Shown: positions 51,336 to 61,122, counted from the stretch's first letter. The stretch: DNA of 64,000 nt from Actinoplanes sp. L3-i22 (GCF_019704555.1 NZ_AP024745.1:373501-437500); one strand, 5' to 3'. Numbers and translations are program-made. The notes: a model not told the origin generated them from the letters alone.

Positions 51336-53141
51336 TCAGTCCCGGGTCACGGGCTCGTCCAGCGGCTCGGGAATCCGGGCGGCGGGCAGCAGTGGCTGCG
51401 ACTCGGCGAGCTCGGCGCTCAGCTCGGCCTCGTGCGCCACCAGATCGCCGCCAGAGCTTTCGGAGGCGACATCGTCCGACTCCGAAGGGGCGGGCTTGGC
51501 GCGGATCAGCGACGCCAGCGCACCGAGCACCGCCATCCCGATCGCCATCCAGAAGACGACGATCAGGCCGTCGTGGAACGGGTCGGCGATCAGCCGCGGG
51601 AAGAATTCGAGCCCGGTCAGGTTCGCCGCGTTGTCGGCCGGCAGCGCGCCGATCACCTGCGGCCCGAGCAGTTCGGCGACCGGGTTGTAGCCGAGGAACG
51701 CGGCGAACAGCGTCCCGACCGGCGGCAGCTCGGCGGCCCGCGCGGCGACGTCGGCCGGCACGCCCTGCGCGAGCAGCCCGGAGTTCAGGCTGGCCGGCAG
51801 CGAGTCGGCGAGCCCGGCCACCATCAGCGAGAAGAACACGCCGATGGAGAGCACCTGGCCGGCGTTCATGAACGTGGCCCGCATGCCGGAGGCCGCACCA
51901 CGCATGTTGGCCGGGACCGTGGACATCAGCAGTGACGTGTTCGGCGCCGAGAACAGGCCACCGCCCAGGCCGTTGATGAAGATCAGCACGGCGAACGTGG
52001 GGTAGCTGAAGTCGCCGGGCACGAGCAGCAGCCCGGCGAACGACACCGCCATCACGAGCAGGCCGCCGGCCGCGAACGGGCGCGCCCCGAACCGGTCGGA
52101 GAGGAAGCCGGAGAGCGGCCCGGCCGCCAGGAAGCCGATCGTCAGCGGGACCAGGTAGATGCCGGCCCAGAGCGGCGTCCGCTCGTAGTCGTAGCCGTGC
52201 AACGGCAGCCAGATGCCCTGCAGCCAGATGATCAGCATGAACTGCAGGCCGCCGCGGGCCACGCTGGCCAGCAGGTTCGCGATGTTGCCGCCGGTGAAGG
52301 CGGCGTTGCGGAACAGTTTGAGCGGGAACATCGGCTCGGCCACCCGGGTCTCGATGATCCCGAAGATCACCAGAACCGCCGTGCCGCCGATCAGGCCGCC
52401 GAGCACCCACGGGTTGGTCCAGCCCTGGGTGTGCCCGCCGTACGGCTGGATCCCGTAGGTGATCCCGACCAGCACGGCGGTGAGCCCGACCGCGAACGTC
52501 AGGTTGCCCCACCAGTCGATCTTCGCGCGCCGCCGGACGCCGGTGTCGTGCAGCGACCGGTACGCCCAGATCGCGCCGACGATGCCGAGCGGGATGTTCA
52601 CCCAGAACACCGAGCGCCAGTCCCATTCGGCCAGCACCCCGCCGGCGACCAGGCCGATGAACGAGCCGGCCAGCGCGGAGACGATGTTGACGCCGAGCGC
52701 CATGCCGCGCTGCTTGGGCGGGAACGCGTCGGTGATGATCGCGGCCGAGTTGGCCATCAGCATGGCGCCGCCGATGGCCTGCGCGACGCGCCAGCCGATC
52801 AGCCAGATCGCCCCGCCGCTGCCGGTGAACGGGTCCACCGAGAGCACGATCGAGACGAGCGCGAAGATCGCGAACCCGGCGTTGTAGATCTTGACCCGGC
52901 CGTACATGTCGCCGAGCCGGCCGAGCGTGACCACCAGCACCGCGGTGACCAGCATGTAGCCCATCAGCATCCAGAGCAGGTAGCTGACGTTGCCCGGGGC
53001 CAGCGGGTTGATCTTGATGCCCTTGAAGATGGCGGGCAGCGAGATCAGCACGATCGACGAGTTGATCGTCGCCAGGAGGTTGCCGAGGGTGGTGTTGGAG
53101 AGTGCGACCCACTTGTAGCGCGGATGGTCCACCGGAAGCAT
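51336..53141 (-). CDS. MFS drug transporter, DHA2 type
   Basis: 601 aa from ATG 53141 (AAGGA 8 nt upstream). About 14 helices, TM1 with [24 protein letters not shown] (motif D1 variant) and motif A as [18 protein letters not shown] loop of about 70 residues ([20 protein letters not shown]...) precedes the last helices, and the 70-residue tail is Ser/Glu-rich. Cotranscribed with the MarR gene 4 nt upstream. Exports drugs or lipophilic compounds by analogy. Confidence 0.92.
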   Translation of the reverse strand: MLPVDHPRYKWVALSNTTLGNLLATINSSIVLISLPAIFKGIKINPLAPGNVSYLLWMLMGYMLVTAVLVVTLGRLGDMYGRVKIYNAGFAIFALVSIVLSVDPFTGSGGAIWLIGWRVAQAIGGAMLMANSAAIITDAFPPKQRGMALGVNIVSALAGSFIGLVAGGVLAEWDWRSVFWVNIPLGIVGAIWAYRSLHDTGVRRRAKIDWWGNLTFAVGLTAVLVGITYGIQPYGGHTQGWTNPWVLGGLIGGTAVLVIFGIIETRVAEPMFPLKLFRNAAFTGGNIANLLASVARGGLQFMLIIWLQGIWLPLHGYDYERTPLWAGIYLVPLTIGFLAAGPLSGFLSDRFGARPFAAGGLLVMAVSFAGLLLVPGDFSYPTFAVLIFINGLGGGLFSAPNTSLLMSTVPANMRGAASGMRATFMNAGQVLSIGVFFSLMVAGLADSLPASLNSGLLAQGVPADVAARAAELPPVGTLFAAFLGYNPVAELLGPQVIGALPADNAANLTGLEFFPRLIADPFHDGLIVVFWMAIGMAVLGALASLIRAKPAPSESDDVASESSGGDLVAHEAELSAELAESQPLLPAARIPEPLDEPVTRD

Positions 53142-53145
53142 CTGA

Positions 53146-53583
53146 TCAGTCCTTCGTGAGCAGGTCATTCAGCCGGTCGAGGGCCGGCAGGGCGGCGGTG
53201 AGGGCCGCCCGGTCGTCGGCCGCCAGTTGGCGCAGCACCGCCGAGAGCGCCTCCGCGCGCCCCGCTCGGCGCCGGGCGACGGCCTCGCGCCCGGCGTCGG
53301 TGATGCCGACCACCACCACCCGGCCGTCGGCCGGGTCGCTGCCCCGCGTGGCCAGCCCGTCCCGTTCCAGGCGGGTGACCAGCTGGGTCATCGCCGGCTG
53401 GCTGACCCCTTCCGGGGCGTGCAGCTCGCAGAGCCGGTGCGGGCCCGATCGCTCCAGGCGGGCCAGCGTGGAAGCGGCCGTGAGGCTGAGCTCCTCGCGC
53501 GGGGTGATCCGCCGGAGACCTGCGTAGAGATGTTCGAAAGCGGTCGCGATGACCGCGTCCTCGTCCGGGATCCGCACAGCCAA
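53146..53583 (-). CDS. MarR family transcriptional regulator
   Basis: 145 aa winged helix: [41 protein letters not shown], and the wing [23 protein letters not shown] 53583 chosen (AAGGTG upstream); GTG 53577 is possible. First gene of the operon with the DHA2 pump, which it probably represses together with itself. Confidence 0.92.
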   Translation of the reverse strand: MAVRIPDEDAVIATAFEHLYAGLRRITPREELSLTAASTLARLERSGPHRLCELHAPEGVSQPAMTQLVTRLERDGLATRGSDPADGRVVVVGITDAGREAVARRRAGRAEALSAVLRQLAADDRAALTAALPALDRLNDLLTKD

Positions 53584-53685
53584 TTTATATCAGCACCTTA
53601 TGCATTTCCGGGAGGGAGGGTGACCGAACTCCACTCCGACGCGCGACCCCCGAATTCCCACGGGCCGGCCGCGAAGCCTGGGACC

Positions 53686-54189
53686 ATGCGAACCATGGAC
53701 GAGTTCTGGCTCCACCCACGGCTGGGGACGGCAACTCGGGACGGCCGGGCGCCACGGCACTACCTGATCGCGTTGCAGCACGCCGTGCACACGCTCGGCG
53801 CGGATCCGCGCTGGCGCCAGTGGTGGGACCGCAGCGGCATCAGGGGCTGTCAGCTCGGCATCGTCACCGAGGGCCGGGACCACCTGCGTCCCAGCGCCGA
53901 CATCCGCCGGGTCGGCGACCAGCTGCGCGCCAACTTCACCTGTGAGCTGCCGCCGTCCTGCTCCGACCAGGAGCTGATGCGGTTCGCGGTGACCGAGGTG
54001 CGGACCATGTTCGAGGTGATCCGGGAGGCGATGGCCCTGCCCGACCTGCCCCCGGACCCGGAGCCGGCCCCGCCGCCGAGCCGCACGGACGACCTCCCGG
54101 TGATCGAGCGGGCGCTCACCTCGGTGCCCCGGGAGCTGGAGCAGCAGGGTTATCTGACGCTCACCCAGGTGCAGAACTTCTTCGGTTGA
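53686..54189 (+). CDS. Hypothetical protein (167 aa)
   Basis: Not recognised. Starts MRTMDEFWLHP; a later ATG at 53695 is equally open and no ribosome site decides. The sequence is helix-rich with Trp/Arg-rich centre (R-W-R-Q-W-W-D-R-S-G-I-R-G-C-Q-L-G-I-V-T-E-G) and a Pro-rich linker (L-P-P-D-P-E-P-A-P-P-P-S-R) before an amphipathic end. No signal or membrane segment. Eight nt upstream of the LamG gene, so probably cotranscribed. Confidence 0.7.
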   Translation: MRTMDEFWLHPRLGTATRDGRAPRHYLIALQHAVHTLGADPRWRQWWDRSGIRGCQLGIVTEGRDHLRPSADIRRVGDQLRANFTCELPPSCSDQELMRFAVTEVRTMFEVIREAMALPDLPPDPEPAPPPSRTDDLPVIERALTSVPRELEQQGYLTLTQVQNFFG

Positions 54190-54196
54190 GCCGACC

Positions 54197-54844
54197 ATGC
54201 TGCCGCCGCCCGTCCCGGCCGTGATGGCCCAGTACGACTTCAACCGCCCGGCCACCACCCTGGACCGCTCCGGCTTCGGGCACACCCTGCGGATCATCGC
54301 CGGACACGGCGGCCGGCTGCGCGCGGTCGTGCACGGCACCGGCGACGCGCTCGCCTTCCCGCCCCGCTGCGACCACGGCGTCTGCCCGCACGTGGCACTG
54401 CAGAGCCCGGGGACCGCCGACCTGAACCCCGGGGCTCGGAACCTCGCGTACGGCGCGGACGTCCTGCTCGCCCCCGGCCAGACCAGCAAGGGGCAGAACG
54501 TGGTGCAGAAGGGCTACTCCAAGACGAGCAGCCAGTACAAGCTCCAGGTCGACGGCCTGGCCGGGCAGCCCAGTTGCGTGCTGGTCGACGAGCGGCGCGC
54601 CGGGATCCGGATGGTCCGCAGCTCGGTCACCGCGGCGGACGGGCGCTGGCACGCGGTGCGCTGCGAGCGGGCCGGCGCACGCTTCGACATCTACGTCGAC
54701 GGCGTGCTGCGCGGGCGGACCCGGGTGCCGGCGGACCTCTCGGTGGCCAACAACTGGCCGCTGAGCATCGGCGGCAAGGGCGCCTACCGCGACAACGACC
54801 AGTTCAACGGCGTCCTGGACAACGTCTGGGTCCGGATCGGCTGA
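54197..54844 (+). CDS. LamG/concanavalin-like lectin domain protein
   Basis: 215 aa single jelly-roll LamG domain: Y-D-F-N-R-P-A-T-T-L-D-R-S-G-F-G-H-T-L-R near the start, W-H-A-V-R-C-E-R-A-G-A-R-F-D-I-Y-V-D-G-V and P-L-S-I-G-G-K-G-A-Y-R-D-N-D-Q-F-N-G-V-L-D-N-V-W. Such domains bind carbohydrate or act as structural modules, usually outside the cell, yet no signal peptide is visible. Cys residues (C-D-H-G-V-C) may pair. ATG 54224 is an alternative start. Confidence 0.8.
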   Translation: MLPPPVPAVMAQYDFNRPATTLDRSGFGHTLRIIAGHGGRLRAVVHGTGDALAFPPRCDHGVCPHVALQSPGTADLNPGARNLAYGADVLLAPGQTSKGQNVVQKGYSKTSSQYKLQVDGLAGQPSCVLVDERRAGIRMVRSSVTAADGRWHAVRCERAGARFDIYVDGVLRGRTRVPADLSVANNWPLSIGGKGAYRDNDQFNGVLDNVWVRIG

Positions 54845-54950
54845 GATTCAAAAGATTTCTTCGGTACGGCGGCAACCCTTCCGCCCGCACGAGCATGTAC
54901 ATGGATGAGCGCCGGTATCGACCGGCGCCGTTCTCATCGGGGAGCCCGCC

Positions 54951-55430
54951 ATGTCCGCTCGCACCACGTCGTCGATCCTGCTGGCCGTCGCCGGCGCCGC
55001 GCTGTTCGCCCTGACCGCCTGCGCCACCGCCACGCCGGAGAACGTCTCGCCGGCCACCACCGCCGCGACCGGCGCCGCCGCCCCGACCGGCGCCGCCGCC
55101 GCGACCTCGCCCGCGCGCCCGGTGTCGCAGGCGAAACCGGTGAACGGCTGCCCGGTCACCGCCGAAGCCCTGGTCAAAGTGGCGAAGTTGCCGGCCGGCT
55201 ACAAGATCGACCCGGCCAGCGTGAAGTGCAACCAGAACTGGGCGGTCGGCACGCCGATCGCTCCGAAGGCCAGTCAGCAGGGCGACGGCGACATCTTCTT
55301 CGCGTACGACCCGAAGACCGGCGCCTGGGTGACGAAGGGCGCGGGCAGCGCCGTCGAGTGCGGCACCGGCTCGCAGATGAACATCCCGAAGAGCACCGGC
55401 CTCTGCGGCGACGCCCTCTACGCGAACTGA
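54951..55430 (+). CDS. Putative lipoprotein
   Basis: 159 aa. Signal peptide with lipobox L-T-A-C (Cys24 region), an Ala/Thr/Pro linker, and a small domain with four Cys (N-G-C-P-V, V-K-C-N, E-C-G-T-G, G-L-C-G-D) likely forming two disulfides. ATG with GGGGAG upstream. A TGTACA/AACC motif resembling the ECF promoter before the sigma gene (25635) lies 50 nt upstream. Function unknown. Confidence 0.8.
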   Translation: MSARTTSSILLAVAGAALFALTACATATPENVSPATTAATGAAAPTGAAAATSPARPVSQAKPVNGCPVTAEALVKVAKLPAGYKIDPASVKCNQNWAVGTPIAPKASQQGDGDIFFAYDPKTGAWVTKGAGSAVECGTGSQMNIPKSTGLCGDALYAN

Positions 55431-55434
55431 CGGA

Positions 55435-56625
55435 TCAGCCGGCCAGGGCGGTGAGCAGCTTCCCGTCGGGAGTGTCCCCGGACAGCTCCCACGCGAACAC
55501 CCCGCCCAGCGCCCGGCTCTTCGCGTAGGCCACCTTCCCGCGGATGGTGTCCGGGGTGTCGTACGACCACCACTGGGCACCACACCGCGCGTACGCCGTC
55601 CCGCCCACCGTCCCGGTTGGCGGGCAGCGCCCGGCGAGGACCTTGTAGTCCTCCATCCCCTTCTCGTACGTCCCCGGCGCCGGCCCGGTCGCCGCCGCAC
55701 CCGGCGCCGGACTGCGCACCCCGGTCCACCCGCGCCCGTAGAACCCGACACCGAACAGCAGCTTCGCCGACGGCACACCCTGTTTCAGCAGCTGGTCGAC
55801 GGTCGCCTCGACGGTCGCCCCGGCCCGCGGGATCCCCGGGTAGGTGGTCAGCGGCGAGTGCGGCGCGGTCCGGACGTCGGTGTTCCCGGCGCCGAAGTAG
55901 TCGTAGGTCATCGCGCTGAGCCAGTCCACCTGGGCCGCCGCCGCGGACAGGTCCACCGCCCCGAGCTTCTTCACGTCCCCCGGCACCGCCGCGGTGACCA
56001 GCGCGCCGGTTCCGAACGTGGCGCGCAGCGCGGCGAGCACCTTGGCCAGCGACTCCCGCCCGCTGCGGTCGCACTGCAGGCCGCAGGCGTTCGGGTACTC
56101 CCAGTCCACGTCGATCCCGTCGAACAGCCCGGACCAGCGCGGATCCTTGATCAGGTCGTAGCAGGACTTCGCGAACGCGGCCGGGTCCTTGGCCGCCTGG
56201 GTGAACCCGGCCGACCCGGTCCAGCCGCCGAACGACCAGAGGATCTTCAGGCCCGGGTGGGCGCCCTTCAGCTTCCAGAGCTGCCCGAAGTTGCCGCGCA
56301 GGGGAGTGGCCCCGGTGTCCGCGACGTTGTCGATGCTCTCCGCGGCGGTCACCGGCTTCTGGTACGCCGCCCACGGGTCCCCGACCGCGCACCTGCCCCC
56401 GTCGACCTTGCCGAAGGCGTACAGCAGATGGGTGAGCTTGCCCGCGGCGCCGCTGGCCGCCACGTTCTGCACCCGGTAGGCGCGGCCGTAGGAGCCCCAC
56501 TCGGTGAAGTAGCCGGCCAGCACCCGCTCGTGCGGTGGAGCGGGCTCGGGCTCCGGTCGCGAAGGGGCCTGGCATGCGGACAAGATCAGGACGAGCAGGG
56601 CGAAAGCCGCCGTACGGACATGCAC
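55435..56625 (-). CDS. GH18 chitinase, lipoprotein form
   Basis: 396 aa from GTG 56625. Lipobox L-S-A-C at 15-18, Pro-rich linker, then a GH18 barrel: GYFTEWGSYGRAY, SFGGW (S131-F-G-G), and the catalytic DGIDVDWEYP with Asp169, Asp172, Asp174 and acid Glu176; M-T-Y-D-Y follows and the chitinase insertion-like region G-F-Y-G-R-G-W. Retaining endo- or exochitinase anchored outside the membrane. Ends 5 nt from the convergent lipoprotein gene. Confidence 0.93.
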   Translation of the reverse strand: MHVRTAAFALLVLILSACQAPSRPEPEPAPPHERVLAGYFTEWGSYGRAYRVQNVAASGAAGKLTHLLYAFGKVDGGRCAVGDPWAAYQKPVTAAESIDNVADTGATPLRGNFGQLWKLKGAHPGLKILWSFGGWTGSAGFTQAAKDPAAFAKSCYDLIKDPRWSGLFDGIDVDWEYPNACGLQCDRSGRESLAKVLAALRATFGTGALVTAAVPGDVKKLGAVDLSAAAAQVDWLSAMTYDYFGAGNTDVRTAPHSPLTTYPGIPRAGATVEATVDQLLKQGVPSAKLLFGVGFYGRGWTGVRSPAPGAAATGPAPGTYEKGMEDYKVLAGRCPPTGTVGGTAYARCGAQWWSYDTPDTIRGKVAYAKSRALGGVFAWELSGDTPDGKLLTALAG

Positions 56626-56721
56626 TGGCGCAAAACTAGCGGCCGAAACCGCTGATCGCCCGTCATTCCCCCGATCGAGTGCGGCTGCACCCGGCGCGAC
56701 CGGCTGTGCCATTGTCGAGCC

Positions 56722-58785
56722 GTGGCCCTAAGCCCTGACATGCGTGCCCTCTTCACCCGGCGGCGGGTGCTGGGCCGGGCCAAGGCTGTGCTGCGCAGCG
56801 CGATCACCACGTTCGTGGTGGTGACCGTGACCCTGTGGCTGATGCCCGGCGTGGCCAGCGCGGACATCCTGGACACGCTGAACCTGGTGCTCCTGGTCGC
56901 GGTCACCGGCGCGGTGCTGCGCCCGCTGCTGCTGGCCGGCGTCACCGCGCTGGGCGGCTGGGGCGCCATGCTCTTCGGGGTGTCGGCCCAGGTCGCGGTC
57001 ATGGTGCTCGCCCTGCGGCTGGACCCGGCGAACCGGATCCGCGGCCTGCCCACGCTGGTGATCGCGGCGATCCTCGCGGTGATCTTCGCGGCGCTGCTCG
57101 ACTGGATGGCCGACGCCGGCAGCGACGACACGTTCGTCCGGGAGGCGCGGCGGCTGATGCGCGGCGTGCGCCGCCGGACCGCGCGCCGGGCCGGGGGCCC
57201 GTTCTTCACGCTGCGCCGCCCGCACCCCGGCACCGAGCCCGGCCTGCTCGTGATCCAGCTCGACGGGGTCGCCGAGCCGGTGCTGCGCTGGGCGATCCGG
57301 GCCGGCAACCTGCCGATCCTCGGGCACTGGCTGCGCTCCGGCAGCCACAGCCTGCGCCGCTGGCACACCGGGCTGCCGTCGACCACGCCGGCGTCCCAGG
57401 CCGGCATCCTGCACGGCGCGTCCCGCCAGGTCCCGGCGTTCCGCTGGTTCGAGAAGGAGACCGGCAAGGTGATGGTCTCCAACCGCCCGCGCGACGCCGC
57501 GGTGATCGAGCGGCGGCTCAGCGACGGTCAGGGCCTGCTCCGCGACGGCGGGGTGAGCATCGGCAACGCGTTCGGCGGGGACGCCGTGACCAACCTGCTG
57601 ACGGTCAGCCACGCCGCGCTGCCCGGCCGGTCGGCGCGCGGCTGGGCGGCGTTCATGGCCTCGCCGTACGGCTTCACCCGCGCCCTGGTCCTCGGCGGCG
57701 CCGAAGTGATCACCGAGCTGCACCAGGCCCGCCTCCAGCGCCGGCGCAACCTCCAGCCGCGGGTCAGTCGCTCCGGGGCGTACCTGGCGCTGCGCCCGGC
57801 CGCGATGCTGCTGCGCGACGTGAACATCTCGCTGATCGCCGAGCAGATGGCCCGCGGCGTCCCGGTGGTCTACTGCGACCTGGTCGACTACGACGAGGTC
57901 GCGCACCACGCCGGCCCGGCCCGCCCGGAGTCGATGCGCCAGCTGGAGAGCCTGGACCGGATGCTCGGCGTGCTGGAGCGCCTGTCACCCGAGGCGGCCC
58001 GGCGGTACCACCTGGTGGTGCTCTCCGACCACGGGCAGAGCCAGGGCGCCACCTTCCGCCAGCGGTACGACGAGACCCTGGACGACGTGGTCGAGCGGCT
58101 CACCGCCGAGCCGACCGCCGGCTCCGAGGAGCCCGCCGAGGAGCAGGGCGAACGAGCGCCCGAACCGGCCCCCGAGGCGGCCCCGCTGCTGGTCATGTCG
58201 TCCGGGAACCTGTCGCTGGTCTACCTGACCCGGGTCACCCACCGGGTGCTGCGGGCCGAGATCGAGGAGACCTATCCCCGGCTGATCGCCGGGCTGGCCG
58301 CCCACCCGGGGGTCGGGCTGGTCGTGGTCGGGGACGAGGACGGGCCGGTCGCGTTCGGCCCGGGCGGCACCCACCGGCTGCGGGACGGCGTGGTCACCGG
58401 GCAGGACCCGTTGCTTCCGTACGGCCGGGAGGCGCGCGACGACCTGCTGCGTCACCAGGAGGCCGCGCACATCGGCGACCTCATCGTGATCAGCGCGGTC
58501 GACGGCGAGACCGCGGAGGTGGCCGCGTTCGAGGAGCTGGTCGGCTCGCACGGCGGCCTCGGCGGCTGGCAGACCGACGCGATGCTGGTCCACCCGGCCG
58601 CCTGGCCGGTCACCACCGAGCTGATCGGACCGGACGCGATCCACCGTCAGCTGATCGAGTGGCTGACCATGCTGGGCCTGCGCGAGGAGCCGGCCCGCCC
58701 GCCGATCAGCGCCGGCGAGCCGATCTACGCGTCATGTGAAGCGGCGGGCGATTCGCTCGCTGACCGTCCAGTAGCCGGCGGGTAG
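56722..58785 (+). CDS. Holin-like membrane region fused to an alkaline-phosphatase-superfamily domain
   Basis: 687 aa, GTG start. Residues 1-125 hold about four helices of the phage_holin_4/5-like family, then a Rossmann-type domain: LLVIQLDGVAEPVLRWAI (metal Asp) and VLSDHGQSQGATFRQRY (DHG), marks of phosphodiesterases and phosphoglycerate mutase relatives. A charged insert (E-E-P-A-E-E-Q-G-E-R) interrupts it. It should cleave a phosphodiester on or near the membrane; substrate unknown. The last 54 bp overlap the convergent SDR gene. Confidence 0.85.
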   Translation: MALSPDMRALFTRRRVLGRAKAVLRSAITTFVVVTVTLWLMPGVASADILDTLNLVLLVAVTGAVLRPLLLAGVTALGGWGAMLFGVSAQVAVMVLALRLDPANRIRGLPTLVIAAILAVIFAALLDWMADAGSDDTFVREARRLMRGVRRRTARRAGGPFFTLRRPHPGTEPGLLVIQLDGVAEPVLRWAIRAGNLPILGHWLRSGSHSLRRWHTGLPSTTPASQAGILHGASRQVPAFRWFEKETGKVMVSNRPRDAAVIERRLSDGQGLLRDGGVSIGNAFGGDAVTNLLTVSHAALPGRSARGWAAFMASPYGFTRALVLGGAEVITELHQARLQRRRNLQPRVSRSGAYLALRPAAMLLRDVNISLIAEQMARGVPVVYCDLVDYDEVAHHAGPARPESMRQLESLDRMLGVLERLSPEAARRYHLVVLSDHGQSQGATFRQRYDETLDDVVERLTAEPTAGSEEPAEEQGERAPEPAPEAAPLLVMSSGNLSLVYLTRVTHRVLRAEIEETYPRLIAGLAAHPGVGLVVVGDEDGPVAFGPGGTHRLRDGVVTGQDPLLPYGREARDDLLRHQEAAHIGDLIVISAVDGETAEVAAFEELVGSHGGLGGWQTDAMLVHPAAWPVTTELIGPDAIHRQLIEWLTMLGLREEPARPPISAGEPIYASCEAAGDSLADRPVAGG

Positions 58786-59562
58786 CACCCGGGCCAGCAG
58801 GTCCGCGGCCCGCGCCGCCTTGGTGATCACCAGGCGCGGCCGGCGGGACTGGACCGCCGCCAGGATCTGCCGCGCGGCCTCCTCGGGTGGCAGGGTCAGC
58901 GCGGTCTCGTGGAACTTCCGGTTCTCCGCGGCCTGCGCGCCGTCCGGGTCCGGGCCGCTGAGCCGGGCGTTCAACGCGATGCCGGTGCGCACCCCGCCGG
59001 GATGCACCACGGTCACGCCGACGCCGCGCGGCTCCAGCTCGTGCCGCAGCGCCTCGGTGAACCCGCGCACCGCGTACTTGCTTGTCGCGTACGCCACCTG
59101 GCCGGGCGGGGCGATCAGCCCGAACAGGCTGGACACGTTGACGATGTGCGAGCCGGGCCGGGCGAGCAGCTGCGGCAGGAACGCCTTCGTCATCCGGATC
59201 ACCGCGTGCAGATTGATCTCCAGCAGCCAGTCGACGTCGGCCATCCGGTTCTGCTCGAACGTCCCGGACAGCGTCACGCCGGCATTGTTGATCAGAAGAT
59301 CCGCGCCACCCAGCCGGGACGAGACTTCGGCCGCGAGATCACTCCGGTCCGCGCCATCAGCAAGATCGATTTGGTACGTCGTGACATCCGCCCCGCCGAG
59401 CCCCCGCGCCAGCTCCGCGACCCGGGACAACCCGTCCGCGTCCCGGTCGACCAGGACCAGCGTCGCCCGTCGCCGGGCCAGCTCGAGGGTCAGCGCGGCG
59501 CCGATACCGCCCGCTGCCCCGGTGATCACGCAGGTACGCCCCGCGAAGGTGAACCGTCGCAC
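58732..59562 (-). CDS. Short-chain dehydrogenase/reductase
   Basis: 276 aa. Cofactor motif TGAAGGIG at 14-21, NNAGV, and catalytic S-S with YxxxK (Y-A-T-S-K) around 143-161. The C-terminus P-A-G-Y-W-T-V-S-E-R-I-A-R-R resembles acyl-carrier/retinol-type SDRs. NAD(P)-dependent oxidoreductase of unknown substrate. Start ATG/GTG at 59562 near the divergent proline-rich gene. Overlaps the 3' end of the holin-like gene by 54 bp. Confidence 0.92.
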   Translation of the reverse strand: MRRFTFAGRTCVITGAAGGIGAALTLELARRRATLVLVDRDADGLSRVAELARGLGGADVTTYQIDLADGADRSDLAAEVSSRLGGADLLINNAGVTLSGTFEQNRMADVDWLLEINLHAVIRMTKAFLPQLLARPGSHIVNVSSLFGLIAPPGQVAYATSKYAVRGFTEALRHELEPRGVGVTVVHPGGVRTGIALNARLSGPDPDGAQAAENRKFHETALTLPPEEAARQILAAVQSRRPRLVITKAARAADLLARVLPAGYWTVSERIARRFT

Positions 59563-59663
59563 CCGCCAAGTATCTGATAACCGCCGCTTATCGGCCGCAC
59601 AGGATCCGCATAGGCGCGGTGGCCAGTCTCTTCGCAGCGAAGCAACCGACCGAGGAGCAAACG

Positions 59664-60971
59664 ATGACCGCGTACGACCCCTCCGATCGCTCCGCCCAAC
59701 CCCACCCGTCGCACGCCCAGGCCCCGCCGGCGGACTGGCCCCCGTCCGCTCACCCCCGCACCGGCCACGCCGACCCCCGCGACTCGTTCGCCGACCTCCG
59801 CGGCCCGGGCCCCGACCCCCTCGACCCGTTCGCCGACCTCCGCGGCACCGCCCCCGATCCGCGCGCCCCCTTCACCGACCCGCGCGACTCCTTTGCCGGC
59901 GCTCGTGCCGCCGGCCCTGACCCGCGGGACTACTACGCCGACCCGCGTGGGGCCGGTGCCGACCCGCGTGGCTCCTACGCCGGCTCGCACGACTCCCCCG
60001 GGGACCGGCGTGGACCCGGCGCGGACCCTCGTGCCCTGGCCACCGACCCGCGCGAGGCCCACGTCGACCTCCCGGGCGGGCACCGGGTCCCGGAGCAGGA
60101 CATCCCGACCGCACAGTGGCAGTCCCCGGCCGGCCTGCCAGGTGGCGCGCCCGCCGCCTGGCTCAACTCCCCCGTGGAGCCAGGCGGCGCGCCCGCTTCC
60201 TGGGACCGAGGCCCGGACGACAGCTGGGGCGGCGACCCGGGCCGAGCCGGCGACTGGGGCACCGGCCACATCCCGGACTCGGTCCCCGCCTCCTGGAACG
60301 AGTCCGTCACCACTCCCGGCAACCCCGTACCCGGCCGATCCGCCCCCGGAAATGCCGCGCCCACCTGGAACGACGCCACCGCCGCACCCGCCCGCGCCAG
60401 CGCCGCGCCGGCCGGCTACGGCACGGATACGCCCGCCGCTTATGGCGTGGACGGGCCGACCGAGCGGAATTACGGCGGGCCCGGCGCCGCGCCGACCGGT
60501 TGGAGCCAGCACACCGGCGCCACCAACGGAAACGCATGGCCGGCCACCGAGGCCCCGCAGCAGGCCAGGGCCGCCGCGGCAGTCCCGCCGCCCCCGGCCG
60601 CCGCCCCGCCGATGTCGCCGACCCAACCGCCCGCCGACCCGCAAGGCACCCCCACCCCGTGGTCTCCACCCGGCGCCGGAAGCACCGGGACCGGAAGCAC
60701 CGGCCCGGGCGACACCGGCCCGGGAGCCAAGCCGGCCCGCAAGAGCCCGAAGATGGCCCTGATCGCCGCCCTGGTAGCCGCCGCCCTGGCCGGCGCCGGG
60801 GTAGGCGCCGGCGTCACCGCGGCCGTCTCCGGCGGCAGTAGCAGCAGCGTCTCCACACCCGCCGGAGCTCCGGGTCAGAACGGCGCTCCCGGCCAGAACG
60901 GCGCCCCCGGCGGTCAGGCCCCGAACGGCCAGGCCGCACAACCCTCCGCCGCCGCGAGCACCGGCTCCTGA
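59664..60971 (+). CDS. Proline-rich repetitive single-pass membrane protein
   Basis: 435 aa. ATG 59664 has GAGGAG 6 nt upstream. Residues about 30-130 form repeats around D-P-R-x-x-F-A-D-x-R-G; the middle is Pro/Ala/Gly/Trp-rich and low complexity; one helix lies at about 370-395 (MALIAALVAAALAGAGVGAGVTAAV), followed by an outer Gly/Asn/Gln tail with G-A-P-G-Q-N-G repeats. This order resembles actinobacterial serine/threonine-kinase substrate or secretion-linked proteins, but no family is certain. A terminator follows. Confidence 0.72.
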   Translation: MTAYDPSDRSAQPHPSHAQAPPADWPPSAHPRTGHADPRDSFADLRGPGPDPLDPFADLRGTAPDPRAPFTDPRDSFAGARAAGPDPRDYYADPRGAGADPRGSYAGSHDSPGDRRGPGADPRALATDPREAHVDLPGGHRVPEQDIPTAQWQSPAGLPGGAPAAWLNSPVEPGGAPASWDRGPDDSWGGDPGRAGDWGTGHIPDSVPASWNESVTTPGNPVPGRSAPGNAAPTWNDATAAPARASAAPAGYGTDTPAAYGVDGPTERNYGGPGAAPTGWSQHTGATNGNAWPATEAPQQARAAAAVPPPPAAAPPMSPTQPPADPQGTPTPWSPPGAGSTGTGSTGPGDTGPGAKPARKSPKMALIAALVAAALAGAGVGAGVTAAVSGGSSSSVSTPAGAPGQNGAPGQNGAPGGQAPNGQAAQPSAAASTGS

Positions 60972-60991
60972 TCCTTACTGGGGGAAATAAG

Positions 60992-61031
60992 CAGAGATGG
61001 TCCCTGCCGTGGGCGGCAGGGACCATCTCTG
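60992..61031. terminator. Hairpin terminator
   Basis: Perfect 18-bp stem CAGAGATGGTCCCTGCCG (60992-61009) / CGGCAGGGACCATCTCTG (61014-61031), loop TGGG. It ends the proline-rich gene and can also stop transcription coming from the DedA gene on the minus strand. Confidence 0.9.
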
Positions 61032-61122
61032 TGTACAAACAGGCGTTCGCCCACGCGCGGCGGGGCTACCGCCGTACCGCGGAAAAACGGGACGGACCCG
61101 GCGGCGAACCGCGGACCGGAAG

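Noticed and set aside
58732..58785. Frameshift or misassembly at the holin/SDR overlap
   Set aside because: Both reading frames are complete with normal C-termini; short convergent overlaps also occur at 20706, 41779 and 44179, so overlap is the simpler reading.
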